Positions 20,020 through 30,385 of a stretch of 64,000 nucleotides of DNA are shown here, in pieces. Position numbers and translations under genes: made by a program. The notes beneath the pieces were generated by a model. That model worked only from the letters and a program-made list of their open reading frames with translations, was not told where the DNA came from and searched no databases. How positions within the stretch are numbered: the stretch's first letter is position 1; every line of letters begins with the position of its first letter. This DNA is from Pseudocercospora fijiensis CIRAD86 (taxonomy: Eukaryota > Ascomycota > Dothideomycetes > Mycosphaerellales > Mycosphaerellaceae), in NCBI RefSeq assembly GCF_000340215.1, contig NW_006921552.1, forward strand, positions 62,001 to 126,000, given 5' to 3'.

Positions 20020-20460
20020 ACCACTTCTTTGGCGATTGACGACGATTACCAGAAACAGGACCACCAGTGCAGTTGATGCAACGAGACTGAAGCAAGGTGA
20101 TCCTCGCAGTAAGAAGCCGAGACAGCTAGGTGAAGGCGGCAGGTGTTCGTCAATCGGCAGATCTTCAAGGCTCGAGGTACTACATCTGATTCCTGAGACA
20201 ACTCTCTGGCGATACTACGCAATCTCTCCGGGTTTCCCACAATGACTAAATCCCTACATTTCGCAGGAACCGATGACAAAGTACCTCCATTGCCCCTCAA
20301 AAATATATCTTTAGCAAGCATTCAGCCTGTATATATCCATGCGAGGCATGATCGCTTCTCGACAGACGTTTCAGACTCTACAGTACTGCTGCCACAATCG
20401 TCGATGATGGCAAAGATCACAAATCCCAGTAGAACAAGAGCCTGGTGCGCTTCTACGGCT
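20020..20460 (-). pseudogene. Remnants with two further transmembrane helices
   Basis: No family recognised. From the right: KAVEAHQALVLLGFVIFAII followed by ESETSVEKRSCLAW and a stop near 20320; then NPERLRSIARELSQESDVVP and RALKICRLTNTC, a shift, and SLVASTALVVLFLVIVVNRQ. The last helix and its VNRQRSG end resemble the VNRRAEKR end of the fragment at 18.7 kb, suggesting related but decayed small membrane proteins. Confidence 0.35.
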
Positions 20461-20479
20461 TTCTAGTGCCGAATTAATC

Positions 20480-21510
20480 ACATCTAGGACGACTATGACA
20501 AATCGCAGCAACACCTCTCACTTATTCATCTCCGGCAGTTTCCTAGGATCGGCAACATGGTATAGCAGCACCCCACAAGTGATTCTTCCACTACGGTTGA
20601 ATCATTCAGCCTACACAGGAGCGTTTCCCAACGACTTTCGCCTGACGAACTGCATCAGCTGCATTGGGTTGTGCTCGGGTGCCGATGGCAAGTATCTCCA
20701 AAGACTCACCCCCGATCAGTGGGCTATTCAATCGCCAACTTGGCGAGGTTAAAGGCCAGCAGCACTCCTCATGGACGCCGTTATATTCGAGACATCTAGG
20801 GCTACGAAAACATCATAGATATCAAAAGTTACGAGCTTTTCAATCAATATTGATTCGTCCATTCCACTCGGCCAACTGACTGTGGCATTACACCCTCATA
20901 AGACAACTGAATTCATTCTCCAACACCCGTGAGTCGAGCGAAATACTCTCCATATCGATAATTCAAGCGATGGGCGGCCCACTTCTGTCCTTGGCCCCGA
21001 ACCTCTCTCAAGCGATACCCATGAGTCGCCAAACCGCAATACCAAGCTTGATGCACTTTCTGGCAGATCCCGCGGAGCCAGGGAATCCCTACAATAGCAA
21101 GGCGATTCATATCACATCTTCATGTCTGTAAAGACAAGCGATCCGAACTAGACAGCCCGCTTCGTTTCCCAATCCCCAGTCGGAAGCCGCAAAGTCGAAT
21201 CTGGAATGGGATCCAGATGCACATATTCTGCAAAAGAATACGGAACGAAGGCTATGTCGTGTTCCAGACGACCGTACACAGAGACATTGGGAGTCAGAGA
21301 GTTGAGAGAAGAAACCGGGAGATAGAGATCGCGACCAGGTCACTATGATTACGACTACGAGACATGCAGCATCACCGCACGCACCCCTTCACACTGGCTA
21401 CAAGGACTCCTCACCCACACCCTCCTCAACATAAAGGGCCACGACTACAGCGCAGAGCAGAGCAACAAGAGAGGATGCAAAACGTAGCAACGTTACATCG
21501 GATGCGAAGA
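20480..21510. other. No gene recognised
   Basis: Short open frames only (longest about 85 codons, plus strand, 20495-20752). No splice-joined protein or RNA gene could be supported. Confidence 0.4.
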
Positions 21511-21515
21511 GCAAC

Positions 21516-21700
21516 TCCACCATCCTGTATTTATACACGCGAAAAGCAAGTTGGCCGCCCGGTATTTGTACAAGAAACAAATCCACCACCCAGTATTTGT
21601 ACACGCGAAAAAGCAAATTGGCCGCCCGGTATTTGTACAAAAAGCAAATTGGCCACCCAGTACTTGTACAGTCGGAAAGAAACCAAACCACCTAGTATCA
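21516..21700. repeat. Minisatellite, about 36-bp unit, five degenerate copies
   Basis: CCxCCCAGTATTTGTACA plus CGCGAAAAAGCAAATTGG alternate with shortened versions near 21518, 21558, 21586, 21622 and 21652. Lies 350 bases from the start of the RIP-mutated block. Confidence 0.75.
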
Positions 21701-21708
21701 CAACAAAA

Positions 21709-22089
21709 TCAAAAAGCAAACATCTCAAACAACCAGCTGCCGCCATGAGCTTCAGTCCAGCCTTTCCTCTGCCACCTCATCCATAACCTTATAACATCTT
21801 GCTTGGCTGCAGTCCAAGCAAAATGCATGCAGTCAGGATGATCAGGCGCCATCTCACGGCAGCACTGAGGACATTGGACAATCTGTACAGACAGCATCAC
21901 AGCTACTCGTCGGAGGGACGAGGCGCGGTAAGAGGTAAAGGAAAGAGGTGAAAGTCCCGGGGTGACGTGCGAAATAAAAGAGGCTTTTTCTACTTGTCCA
22001 AGTAAATCTGCGGCCGGCTTCCGTTTATAATACTTAGTGTAGTCTACAATCAATCCGGGATTGCAATCTAGATTGGCTTGGCAATTCAA
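21709..22089 (-). CDS. Hypothetical Cys-containing protein, 126 residues
   Basis: Unrecognised open frame. The central part has two cysteine pairs (VQCPQCCREMAPDHPDC) that could bind a metal, followed by a Trp-rich helix (IRLWMRWQRKGWTEAHGG). The N-terminal third runs into the AT-rich repeat border, so the start is doubtful. Could be a chance frame. Confidence 0.25.
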   Translation of the reverse strand: MNCQANLDCNPGLIVDYTKYYKRKPAADLLGQVEKASFISHVTPGLSPLSFTSYRASSLRRVAVMLSVQIVQCPQCCREMAPDHPDCMHFAWTAAKQDVIRLWMRWQRKGWTEAHGGSWLFEMFAF

Positions 22090-22335
22090 TCTAATCTAAT
22101 CTGGCTTATTCCTACTAACTAAGCAATTTAATTTAATCTAGCCCTATTTAAAGCAATCTAATTCAATCTAGGGGCCAAAGCGCTAAATTAGGTAGGCTTA
22201 GCAATTTAATCTAATTCAATTTAGCTTATTCTTACTAATTTAGCAATTCAATCTAATCTAATCTAGCCCCTATTAAAGCAATCTAATTTAATCTAATCTA
22301 GGGGTCCTAGTAATCTAATCTAATTTAATTTAGGG
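22074..22335. repeat. Two ~122-bp units of AATCTA-rich sequence at the RIP border
   Basis: The segment GGCTTxGCAATTxAATCTAAT ... TAGCCC-TATTAAAGCAATCTAAT ... AATCTAGGGG is present twice (starts near 22074 and 22196). The inner sequence is made of AATCTA/AATTTA words and their complement. It is partly RIP-mutated and marks the left edge of the transposon nest. Not a telomere repeat (no TTAGGG array). Confidence 0.7.
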
Positions 22336-22369
22336 GGTTCCAGATCAATCAGACCAACCACAGACTATA

Positions 22370-22950
22370 CTAATAACGCTACTAGATTATTAGCCTATAT
22401 ATTAGTACTAATATCCGGCTAATCTCCGGAAGCCGAGCCACGTTTAGACAGTTATAGTAATTGCTAATAGAGTTCGTAGTGTTATTAAGAGTATAAGAGC
22501 TACGAGATTTTGGGTAGATAGGTACTAGAATAGGGTACCAGTAAAGAACGAGGAAGAGGTAAGTTAGATACAAGAGTAGAAGTATCTACCGTATTCCTAA
22601 CTTCCCGAATATAGATTAAAGTACTTATACGATTCTATATATACGTTAGAAAATTATCTAATTAGGCGCCTATTAAACGTTAAAGATATTAGCTCTCTAT
22701 TTAATTATACTAGACGCTGTAGCAAAGTACTGTAAACCTGAAACTTCTGGATTATCTTAACTATATTTAAGTATAAGGTACGCTTAGGGCCGTAAACGTT
22801 AAACGAGGAGTAGTAGCCTATTATTTCGAGAACTAAATTCTATTTTAGAGAGGGCTATTGCCTCTTAGTCTAACTTTTAGTTTATTTCGCTACGCCGAAC
22901 TACGAAGTTAAAACCTCCGAAAAGCCTTTTAAGTTTTATCGCTAAGATAT
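22370..22950 (+). pseudogene. RIP-degraded ORF of unknown type
   Basis: One plus-strand frame stays protein-like for about 580 bases if TAG/TAA are ignored (for example VRSVIKSIRATRFWVDRY and IISRTKFYFREGYCLLV). It lies left of hAT-A. I could not assign it to a transposon family. Confidence 0.3.
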
Positions 22951-23249
22951 CGCCTTACTTAATTACCTAGACTATACTAGCTTATCGTTAGCTATAAATA
23001 TTAAATACTAAATACTTAAGATTTACCGCTCGTATTTATATTTACTATTTAATATAAATAAAATCATATTTAATTTATATTTAATATAGTCTCGGTACGA
23101 TAGGGAGCTTAGTTAGTAACGATTAGGGTTAAGATAGAGGGTGTTTTTAACAGTATAGTCTTATATAATAGCTAATTATATAACTCGTCGCTATATTTAG
23201 CTTCTATACCTAATTATAGTATATCTAAAAGTAAGTCGGCTACGCTACT

Positions 23250-24851
23250 AGTAGTACGTTACTATTACTTGCTATACTCGCTTATACGGATATTATTACT
23301 AGTAAGTAATATATAGTCCTATAAAGCGGTCCTTCTACTACTACTAAAGGTATACTCGGACTCTATAGATATAGCGAATACAGATAATAAATTAATAGCT
23401 AGTTATAAGAGCGTTAGATAGTAGGCGGTCCGCTATATAGGAAGGCACTACTATTTAAACAGACTTATATAGACTAGCTACTTCCGCTATTTAGTACTAA
23501 TCTATAGTAGCTTAATAGGCGTAGCGGTAATAAAGAACTCGAAGGGGTTAATATTAGTTATTAGGACGTCGTTCTCGAATTGTTATTACTACGCAATTAT
23601 ATCTATTAAGTTAACAGCTTCTATAGCGGTAGTAGAAGCTACCTTTATAGAAGCTAGTCTATAACGCGCCTTGTATTTAGTCTATAATCCTCTCGCTCTT
23701 ACTAGGCTATTAGTAAGCTATTAATCCTTCTTCTTACTACTAGACTACCGCTTATAAAGCTATACCTTACGGCGAGCTAGATATAGCAGTATTACAGTAA
23801 CGTAGACACTACTGTCGTTAATTAGACGATAGTATTTATTAAACAGGTACTAAGAGGCATAGATAGCCTTTACTATAGGCTCTCGTTTAGTATGCTATTT
23901 CTTAGTACGCTCGAAGTAAGTAAGTAGCTATTCTATAGTCTCTTAGAAGTAGTTAAATATAGCGTCGTAGCCTTATAGCCGCTAAGTCGCTTCCTTAAAT
24001 AGCATAAGGAATAACCGTATCTCTTTAAGGAAATCTAGTCGCTCTCGGAGAGCTAGTATTTACTTAACTATAGTATACTAATAAACAAGGCGTTAAGAAT
24101 AGGTCTTATCTAAATAGCCTTCTTAATTGTTAGTAGCTAGCTATTCTAGCGCGTATTACTAGGCGGCTTCGGATAGGTAGAAGGCAGCTTCGGCTATACC
24201 TTAGCGAGCTCCTTAAAGGCGTTATAGTAGTCCTTCTCTCGCTATAGGATCTTAGTTAGTCGGTAGAGACGCTATAGTAGTAGCGTTTACTTAGTAAAGC
24301 ACTCTATATCGAGATCTAACTACCTAGATATAGAGACCTTGTTACTATCGCTCTCTAGTTACTTATTAAATAGCACTTACCGTACTTAAAGAGCGCTTTA
24401 GTCCGCTAACTCGGCGGCTTTAGTTAGCTAAGTAGGTATAAAGGCCTATATTATAAGCTTAATAATATAGCTAAAGTAATATAGGCGGCGGCTCTCTCTT
24501 ATCTAGTATATAAAACCCTTCTAGTATATATAGCGCTTAATCGTATCGTAGAGGGTATTATTACTAGAGACGCTATTAGTAGTTATCTAGCTAACCTTAT
24601 AAGTAATTAAGAAGGTCTTAAAGGACGAGATTAATAGCTAAGCTATAAACTCGCTAGTATAAGAGCCTCGTTCTAGAGGTAGCAAATCGATAAGGACTTA
24701 AGCTCGTTTGCTATTCTTATTAACAAACTAACAATTAATAGCTTAGAAGTGCTTATAGCTAAACTAAGCCTTCTAAGTACTAGTGCTAAAGTATATAGAC
24801 AACTAAGGGTATTAAGAAGCGCTATTTTAACCCTCTCTCGCTAGTTCTCGA
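23250..24851 (-). pseudogene. hAT-A transposase, C-terminal part
   Basis: DNA transposase of the hAT superfamily (nuclear; RNase-H-like DDE fold). Reading leftwards and ignoring RIP stops: ERGSYTSEFIAQLL, a degenerate ITTNSVSSNNTL (family: TTDNASNN), RLYYFSYIIKL (family: RLRCFGHIINL), LDFLKEIRLFLMLFKEAT, GYDAIFNYFQETIEQLL, SSVYVTVILLYLARRKVQ, and near 23,330-23,400 AINLLSVFAISIESEYTFSS followed by RRTAL, which is the hAT C-terminal dimerisation domain. Inactive: dozens of TAG/TAA codons and insertion of hAT-B. Confidence 0.85.
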
Positions 24852-24859
24852 AGTTATAC
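24852..24859. repeat. Target-site duplication of hAT-B, left copy
   Basis: AGTTATAC directly precedes the terminal inverted repeat and is matched exactly at 34777-34784. Eight bases is the hallmark length for hAT insertion. Confidence 0.95.
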
Positions 24860-24966
24860 TAGACCCCGCAGTAGTTCGGTTTCCGAACCACTAAACGTAT
24901 ATAGTTTGGTTTCTTAGCGGCGAACTAGCTCCCTAGTTCCGGTTTGGTTTTTTCGAACTATATAGA
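24860..24966. repeat. hAT-B left terminal inverted repeat
   Basis: First 20 bases match the right end with one C/T difference. The next ~85 bases are GGTTTGGTTT-like and only loosely paired, ending in TTCGAACTATATAG, which has a counterpart about 100 bases inside the right end. Confidence 0.8.
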
Positions 24967-24999
24967 TTCCTAGTTTAAACCAGAGACTATATTGGTTTT

Positions 25000-25303
25000 A
25001 CTACAAGGACACTCTTATTCGACTGCCGGCTACGATTGCCGGCTATAATAGTAACTCTGTTACATTTACTACGCTCTTTTGCCGTTGCTAGGGCGTAGTT
25101 GTCGTTGCTAGGGCGTAGTTACCGTTGCTAGGGCGTAGTTTTGCTACAAGGACACTCTTATTCGACTGCCGGCTACGATTGCCGGCTATAATAGTTACTA
25201 GGTTGTATTTACTACGCTTTATTACCGTTGCTAGGGCGTGGTTGCCGTTGCTAGGGCGTAGTTGCCGTTGCTAGGGCGTAGTTGCTATTGCCGGGGCGTA
25301 GTT
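25000..25303. repeat. Subterminal duplicated module with 20-bp arrays
   Basis: A 143-bp module (CTACAAGGACACTC..., two GCCGGC motifs, then the array) is present twice (25000 and 25143). Each ends in tandem 20-bp units of the form CCGTTGCTAGGGCGTAGTTG: three at 25081-25140, four at 25224-25303. Position just inside the terminus is where hAT transposases bind short repeated motifs, so these are candidate transposase-binding sites. Confidence 0.85.
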
Positions 25304-25775
25304 GCCGTAGTTGCGAAAGCTTACCTATATAACGTTACGTAGGCGGCAACAATTAGGGCTTCGCGATATTCTTATACTTTCAACTTCTTCCTCTATACCT
25401 ATACCGACAATAACTACTATACGCTACGCCCCCGCCCCTTTCCCTTATAATAGTAAGAGAGAAGCGCGCCGCGCGCTAAACAGAAGATAGAACTAAAGAC
25501 CGCGAGTTTGTTTTACCTAAGCGTCTAACTAAAAAGCGCAAGACTAAAGAGGAGTACTTTACGAAGAAGAATTCCGTACGAGACCGCGAGAGAAAGGATA
25601 AGATAGATAAGGATAAAAGAGCTAAGGATAAGAGAAGAAAGGCGCGGAATAAGGCATTCTATCGATAGCTAGCGCCTATAGAAAAAAGTGAAGGTTAGAA
25701 TAAGAAGACAACCTAAGAGAAGGCTAAGAGGAGGAAAGAATTACGGCTAGTTTTCGAGCGTAAAGTTCTAGTAGC

Positions 25776-25882
25776 GTAAGTTAATCTAGCTAGCGGCCGT
25801 AGCTAGTAGCTATAGCCGGCAGCCGTAGCCGGTAGCTATAGCCGGCATATTTTTCTTTAATACGTTAACTAATAGCATTTAG
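25776..25882 (+). other. Intron of hAT-B ORF1 containing GCCGGC motifs
   Basis: Donor GTAAGTT, branch GTTAACTAAT, acceptor TTTAG; removal keeps the frame. Contains TAGCCGGCA/TAGCCGGTA three times around 25815-25850. Confidence 0.8.
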
Positions 25883-26363
25883 ACCTATAGCCGCTACCTC
25901 TATCGATACGACCGATAGTGACGGAGATATTTAGATAGCCGAGAACAACAATACTAGAGTTTAGGATGCCGCGATAGAGCTTAATACTACGAATAAAGGA
26001 ACTAAAAAAAGCGAGGAGATACTATACGTCGATCTAGTAATAGGTGTAGTCTTAGGGCCTAACGCTATAGACGATAAGCGCTAGGAGTAGATCGAGCATA
26101 GTCAAAGAGACGAGATACTAGTAAAGGGCTAAGGCATAAGTCCTATCAATCTAGAAAATTATAGTTAAAGCTACTATAAAAAGCTAGCAAGGATTGGAAT
26201 CGAGACTAGTCGTCTTTATATCCTCGATATAGAGTGGAAGTTTCTTTATTAGTATTAGAGCGAAGCCTTTGCGTCTATAAAGGCAAAGTGGCTTACGATT
26301 AATGCGATCGGGGCTAGGTATCTAGGAACGGTAGAAGTATTACTATAGGAGGAAGGGGTACAG

Positions 26364-26429
26364 GTAATTATTCTATGCTCGGCATATATAGCCGGCGTTT
26401 ATAGCCGGCAGATACTAATAGTTAAATAG
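26364..26429 (+). other. Intron of hAT-B ORF1 containing GCCGGC motifs
   Basis: Donor GTAATT, branch ATACTAATAG, acceptor AATAG; in-frame join. Contains TAGCCGGCG and TAGCCGGCA. Confidence 0.75.
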
Positions 26430-27758
26430 AAAGCGTTTCTCGAAGGCAGAGTGCTACTACTATATAAAATCTTTACTAAGGCAGAGAGGGCTTGTATCCG
26501 GAATCTAAGCTACTAGTAGGATAGGTTAGCGTTAGAATTCTCTGAATCTCTATATAAGCCTCCGAAGGATTACCTATTTTAGCGATACGGCTTTATCTCG
26601 ACTACTCCGTAGGTACCCGAAGAAGCTCGAGCGCTCTTTAAGGTCTTTACTAAGAAGCGGAAGGAGTTCGAGGATTAGGATTGGTTAATAGAGCTATTAG
26701 TTAGTCTTAGGTTTCGTAGTTAGACTCGGCCTAAGCATTTGCTTATCGAGTGTCTTATACCGAAAGAGGATAGATTAAGACTAAAAACGAGCTTAGATTC
26801 GTTAGGTATAGTAGCTCGGTTCCGTTAGTAGGAGAGAGCCGCCGTATAGAAGGCAAAATTCAGGTAGTTAGGGTAACTAGGAAAGAAATTCTAGTAGTTA
26901 GGCTAGCTAGGGTAGCTAGGAAAAAAAATCTAGTAGTTAGGTAGCTAGGAAACAAAAAAAAAGGTAGCTAGCTATTTACTACCTAGCTATTCCTAACGAT
27001 ACGATACTATAAAAGAAAGGGTGTTTCTCTATAGCTACTAGTACACATCTACTACTCCTAAGTCCTTACCTTACCGTACGAAACCTTAAAACATACCGAC
27101 CGACATTGTATATACACTAGGCGCTATACTAGGAAGGGTAACAACGAGACGACAGTCGAAATAGTCTAGTATACGAGCGAGATTGCGACAACGTCGAGAG
27201 GAGGTCGTATACTCACCTTCGAGCCTATCGAGTCCTAGACTACGATTAGGGCTAGATTTATCCTCTCCGAATCCTAGTAGTAGGAATTCATTATAGGGTA
27301 CTACTACCTAGTCCTTACCTTTACGGAGTCTAAGTAGAAGGTTATTCGGAGATATAAGAACATCGAGTATTAACCCGGAAATCTTCGAAAAGGCTAGCTA
27401 GGCGTATCTTTAGAAACCCGAGTATATAGAGCAGTTCAATTAATAGGTCTATAAGATATAGTTCCCTTTATACTTACGTTCGAAGGAGTGTAAACTCCGG
27501 AAGTACTCGATACGATAGGGGAGTAAGGAGCGAACGGATACATTCTAGAAGTTCTTTATAGAGGGGGCATTATACCGTTATACGACTTCTCGACTTAAAG
27601 GTTAACTAGTAATTGTCTATAACTTCTACGGTTTAATCTTAAAATACCCGAAACTAGGGGATAGGAACTTATCGCCTACGAACTATCTCTATTCTAAACG
27701 GTATCGGGAATCTTAAGGAGAGAGGAGAGTTAATATAGATACAGCGTTCTAGAAAGAG

Positions 27759-27858
27759 GTATGTCTTCTAAAATGCCGGCTACAGCTGCCGGCTATAGCT
27801 GCCGGCTATAGATTCCGGCTACCTAAATTAACCGTAGAGATCTAGCTAATTATTATAG
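27759..27858 (+). other. Intron of hAT-B transposase containing GCCGGC motifs
   Basis: GTATGT donor; acceptor most likely TATAG at 27858 after CTAAT, with upstream alternatives. Contains TGCCGGCTA three times and TTCCGGCTA once. Confidence 0.65.
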
Positions 27859-28370
27859 GCTACGCTTAAGGAAGCTCTAGGATTAAAGGCTACCGATTTC
27901 TCCCCCGAAGACTTTAAGCAACTAGCAAACGAAATGCTAGCTACAAACGGTCTTCCGGAAGACTTCTACGAAAGGGAGTCTATATAGAAGATATACCTAT
28001 ATCTTACAAACTACCCTCCCCTATTTCTCGGCGCGATAACCTAGCGTATTATATTCGAAAAGAATAAAGAGGCTACGTTAGACGACATTCGGGAGATCCT
28101 CCGTAATACTCGCCGAGTAGCTATTACTATCGATAGCTAGTTAAGCCGGACTATAAGAGCCTCCTTCCTCTCGATTATACTATACTTTATCAATTCGAAT
28201 TAGAAACTCTAGGAACTTATAATCGGATTCCCTAAAATTCTAGGTTCCTATACTAGTAAGGATATAGCGAAGCTTGTCTATACGGCAATAGATAGGGTTA
28301 GCGTAATAACGAAACTAATCTCGATTACTACGGACAACGCTAGTAATAATCGAACATTATATAAGGCGTT

Positions 28371-28422
28371 GTATATACAATTCACTCGCATATGTCTTTA
28401 AAATTACTAATTATATCGATAG
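28371..28422 (+). other. Intron of hAT-B transposase without GCCGGC motifs
   Basis: Donor GTATAT, branch TTACTAATT, acceptor GATAG. The 52-base removal joins KAL to VECVEEIIR in frame. It is the shorter intron type lacking the motif. Confidence 0.75.
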
Positions 28423-28792
28423 GGTCGAGTGCGTAGAGGAGATTATAAGGTCTACAATCTAGCTTAATCTTCCGAATATTAAGCTCGCTACGATTCCGGA
28501 TACGTACGACAATACGCACGATAATAACGATAAAGAGGAGCCTATTAATAGCCCTAGCCCTATTAAATCGGAGCCGACGTCGTTACTAGTTGCATCCCTA
28601 TAGAAGTTTCCCTACCTCGCTTATATAGTTTAAATCGCGATCCGAGCCCTCTTTAAAACGCTTAAAATTGTACTATTAAACGACGACTAATAGAAGATCC
28701 TAGATAAGGATAAAGCAAAGTCGAAAGTCGAGAAACTTATTATAGCAATAAGACGGGATAAGGTAGAGAGCCTCGCTCTCGTTTTATATAAG

Positions 28793-28861
28793 GTATAACT
28801 TTTGTCCGTAGCCGGTACCTATAGCCGGCAACCTAGTATAGTTCTAACTCTTTCTCTCTAG
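28793..28861 (+). other. Intron of hAT-B transposase containing GCCGGC motifs
   Basis: Donor GTATAA, branch TTCTAACTC, pyrimidine tract, acceptor CTAG. Contains TAGCCGGTA and TAGCCGGCA. Confidence 0.85.
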
Positions 28862-29426
28862 CTTCGTCGTCTAGCAATATATACGAACTCGAGCTTATAG
28901 AGATATAACCGATTCGAGGCTATTTAAAAGAACCTAATCGAGCGCCCTAAAACCGATGCCTAGAATATCGTATAGAATAAGCGATAGCAAAAGCGGCCTC
29001 CTTAGCGCCTACTCCGTTTTACCTAAGACGTTAAGACCCGGTTCGATTCGACTTTCTATATAGTTACGAGGGGATATACTTTACGTACCGCTCTCGAGAT
29101 CTATTAGAGTTCCGAGGGTATTAAGTAGCTCGGCCTTACCGCCGCCGAATAGCGCTAAGTAGAGTATCTCGTCGATATTAGTAAGCATTACGCGAAGGTT
29201 ACTACTACGATTGGAAGAACCCGAGGACCGACGATCTACCTTGTCTTTGCGTACTATAACTAGCTCTTTAACGAGCTCGAAGAAACCGCAGCTAAGCTAG
29301 CTAAGAAGAGCGTTCCCTAGAAAGTAGCTATAACGAAAGCTATAGACACCTCCTATACTAAGTTACATAAATATTACAGTAGTTCTTATAAGGGCGACTC
29401 TATCGCGTACCTTATACCGTTACGTA

Positions 29427-29526
29427 NNNNNNNNNNNNNNNNNNNNNNNNNNNNNNNNNNNNNNNNNNNNNNNNNNNNNNNNNNNNNNNNNNNNNNNNNN
29501 NNNNNNNNNNNNNNNNNNNNNNNNNN
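29427..29526. other. Assembly gap, 100 N
   Basis: Exactly 100 unknown bases, the usual placeholder for a gap of unknown size, inside the hAT-B transposase. Total element length is therefore approximate. Confidence 0.99.
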
Positions 29527-30385
29527 GATGTTCTACGAGCGTCGGAAAGAACTAGTCCAAATGCAGCTCCTATAAAGAAAAAGAAGGTTTAGAAGGCTCC
29601 GATATTATACCTATTTCGTAGGTAGGAAGTAGAGGCAGAAGAGGAAGCAACTACTAAAGTAAATAAAGAAGAGCTCGATCTCTATCGGCGCGCGAGTAAG
29701 TATAAACCCGTAGGCTCGGAAAGAGGGCTAATAATCTCTAGATCTTACCAGTCTTCTAGACGAATTCGGAGACGATATTCTCGCTATATAGTAGCGGTTA
29801 GAGCCTAAGTTTCTAACGATAGCGTCGGTCGCTCGGGACGTCCTCGCTATCCCGAGCGTAGGTATAGGCTATAAGAGGTCTTTTAGTATCGCTCGTTACT
29901 AGGGCCGCTTTAATCGAATATACTCGCCTACTACCTTCGAATCTATTATAGTATTCCGATACTATCTCCTCTACTAGAATCGCTAAGGCAGGTTACTAAA
30001 GATTATACTAAAGGAGTTAATCGAGGAATTAGAAAACCTTAAGATCGAAGAAACCTAGGAGCGCGAAGAGAATGCGAAATTTAGTCTAAGCGAAACCCTA
30101 ATTAGCGATAACGAAGAGGAGGAGGGCGGAGGTAGAAGGCGATACCGGGTCGAAAAGCGGAAACGTATATAGGCTTAGAGCAGCTTTAAGGAGACGAAGC
30201 GTTTACGTATAAGGTAATATAGCCGGCGTATATAGCCGGCATATATCCGAAATGTGTTTCGAATTCCTAGGACCTAAACAGACTAGTTGCTATAGCAACC
30301 GACCCCGCTTACCTACGGACTATTTCTAATTCTCTATTCGCTCTTCCTCTCCTTCTTCCTTTTTCCTATATTCTTAAAGATAAAT

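Larger units (their letters stand above)
25447..26993 (+). pseudogene. hAT-B ORF1, lysine/arginine-rich unknown protein, two introns
   Basis: No family recognised. First exon is highly charged (LPKRLTKKRKTKEEYFTKK, RDRERKDKIDKDKRAKDK). Intron 1 at 25776-25882 (GTAAGTT donor, TTAACTAAT branch site, TTTAG acceptor) and intron 2 at 26364-26429 (GTAATT donor, ATACTAATAG) keep the frame, and each contains GCCGGC motifs. Later parts include ARIGIETSRLYILDIEWKFL, IFTKAERACIRNLS and ECLIPKEDRLRLKTSLDSLG. The end is a low-complexity stretch of repeated (Trp/stop)-Leu-Gly. The start was probably ATG, now ATA, near 25447. Many RIP-type stops. Confidence 0.6.
27040..30217 (+). pseudogene. hAT-B transposase
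   Basis: hAT-superfamily transposase (cut-and-paste, nuclear). Reading RIP stops through: RVAITIDSQLSRTIRASFLS, YFINSN, IIGFPKILGSYTSKDIAKLV and ITTDNASNNRTL at 28324-28359, the core around the second catalytic Asp; and, after the gap, LTIASVARDVLAIPSVGIGY and KRSFSIARYQGRF near 29811-29910, the C-terminal dimerisation/insertion domain. Introns at about 27759-27858, 28371-28422 and 28793-28861 fit the frame. Tail is acidic then basic, stop near 30217. A 100-base N gap at 29427-29526 removes part of the middle. Inactivated by many TAG/TAA codons. Confidence 0.9.

Noticed and set aside
22074..22335. Possible telomere or subtelomere repeat
   Set aside because: The words are AATCTA/AATTTA, not TTAGGG, and ordinary sequence lies on one side with transposons on the other.
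29427..29526. Possibility that the N gap joins two unrelated loci
   Set aside because: The inverted repeats and the 8-bp target duplications match across the gap, and the transposase core and its dimerisation domain lie on opposite sides in the right order.
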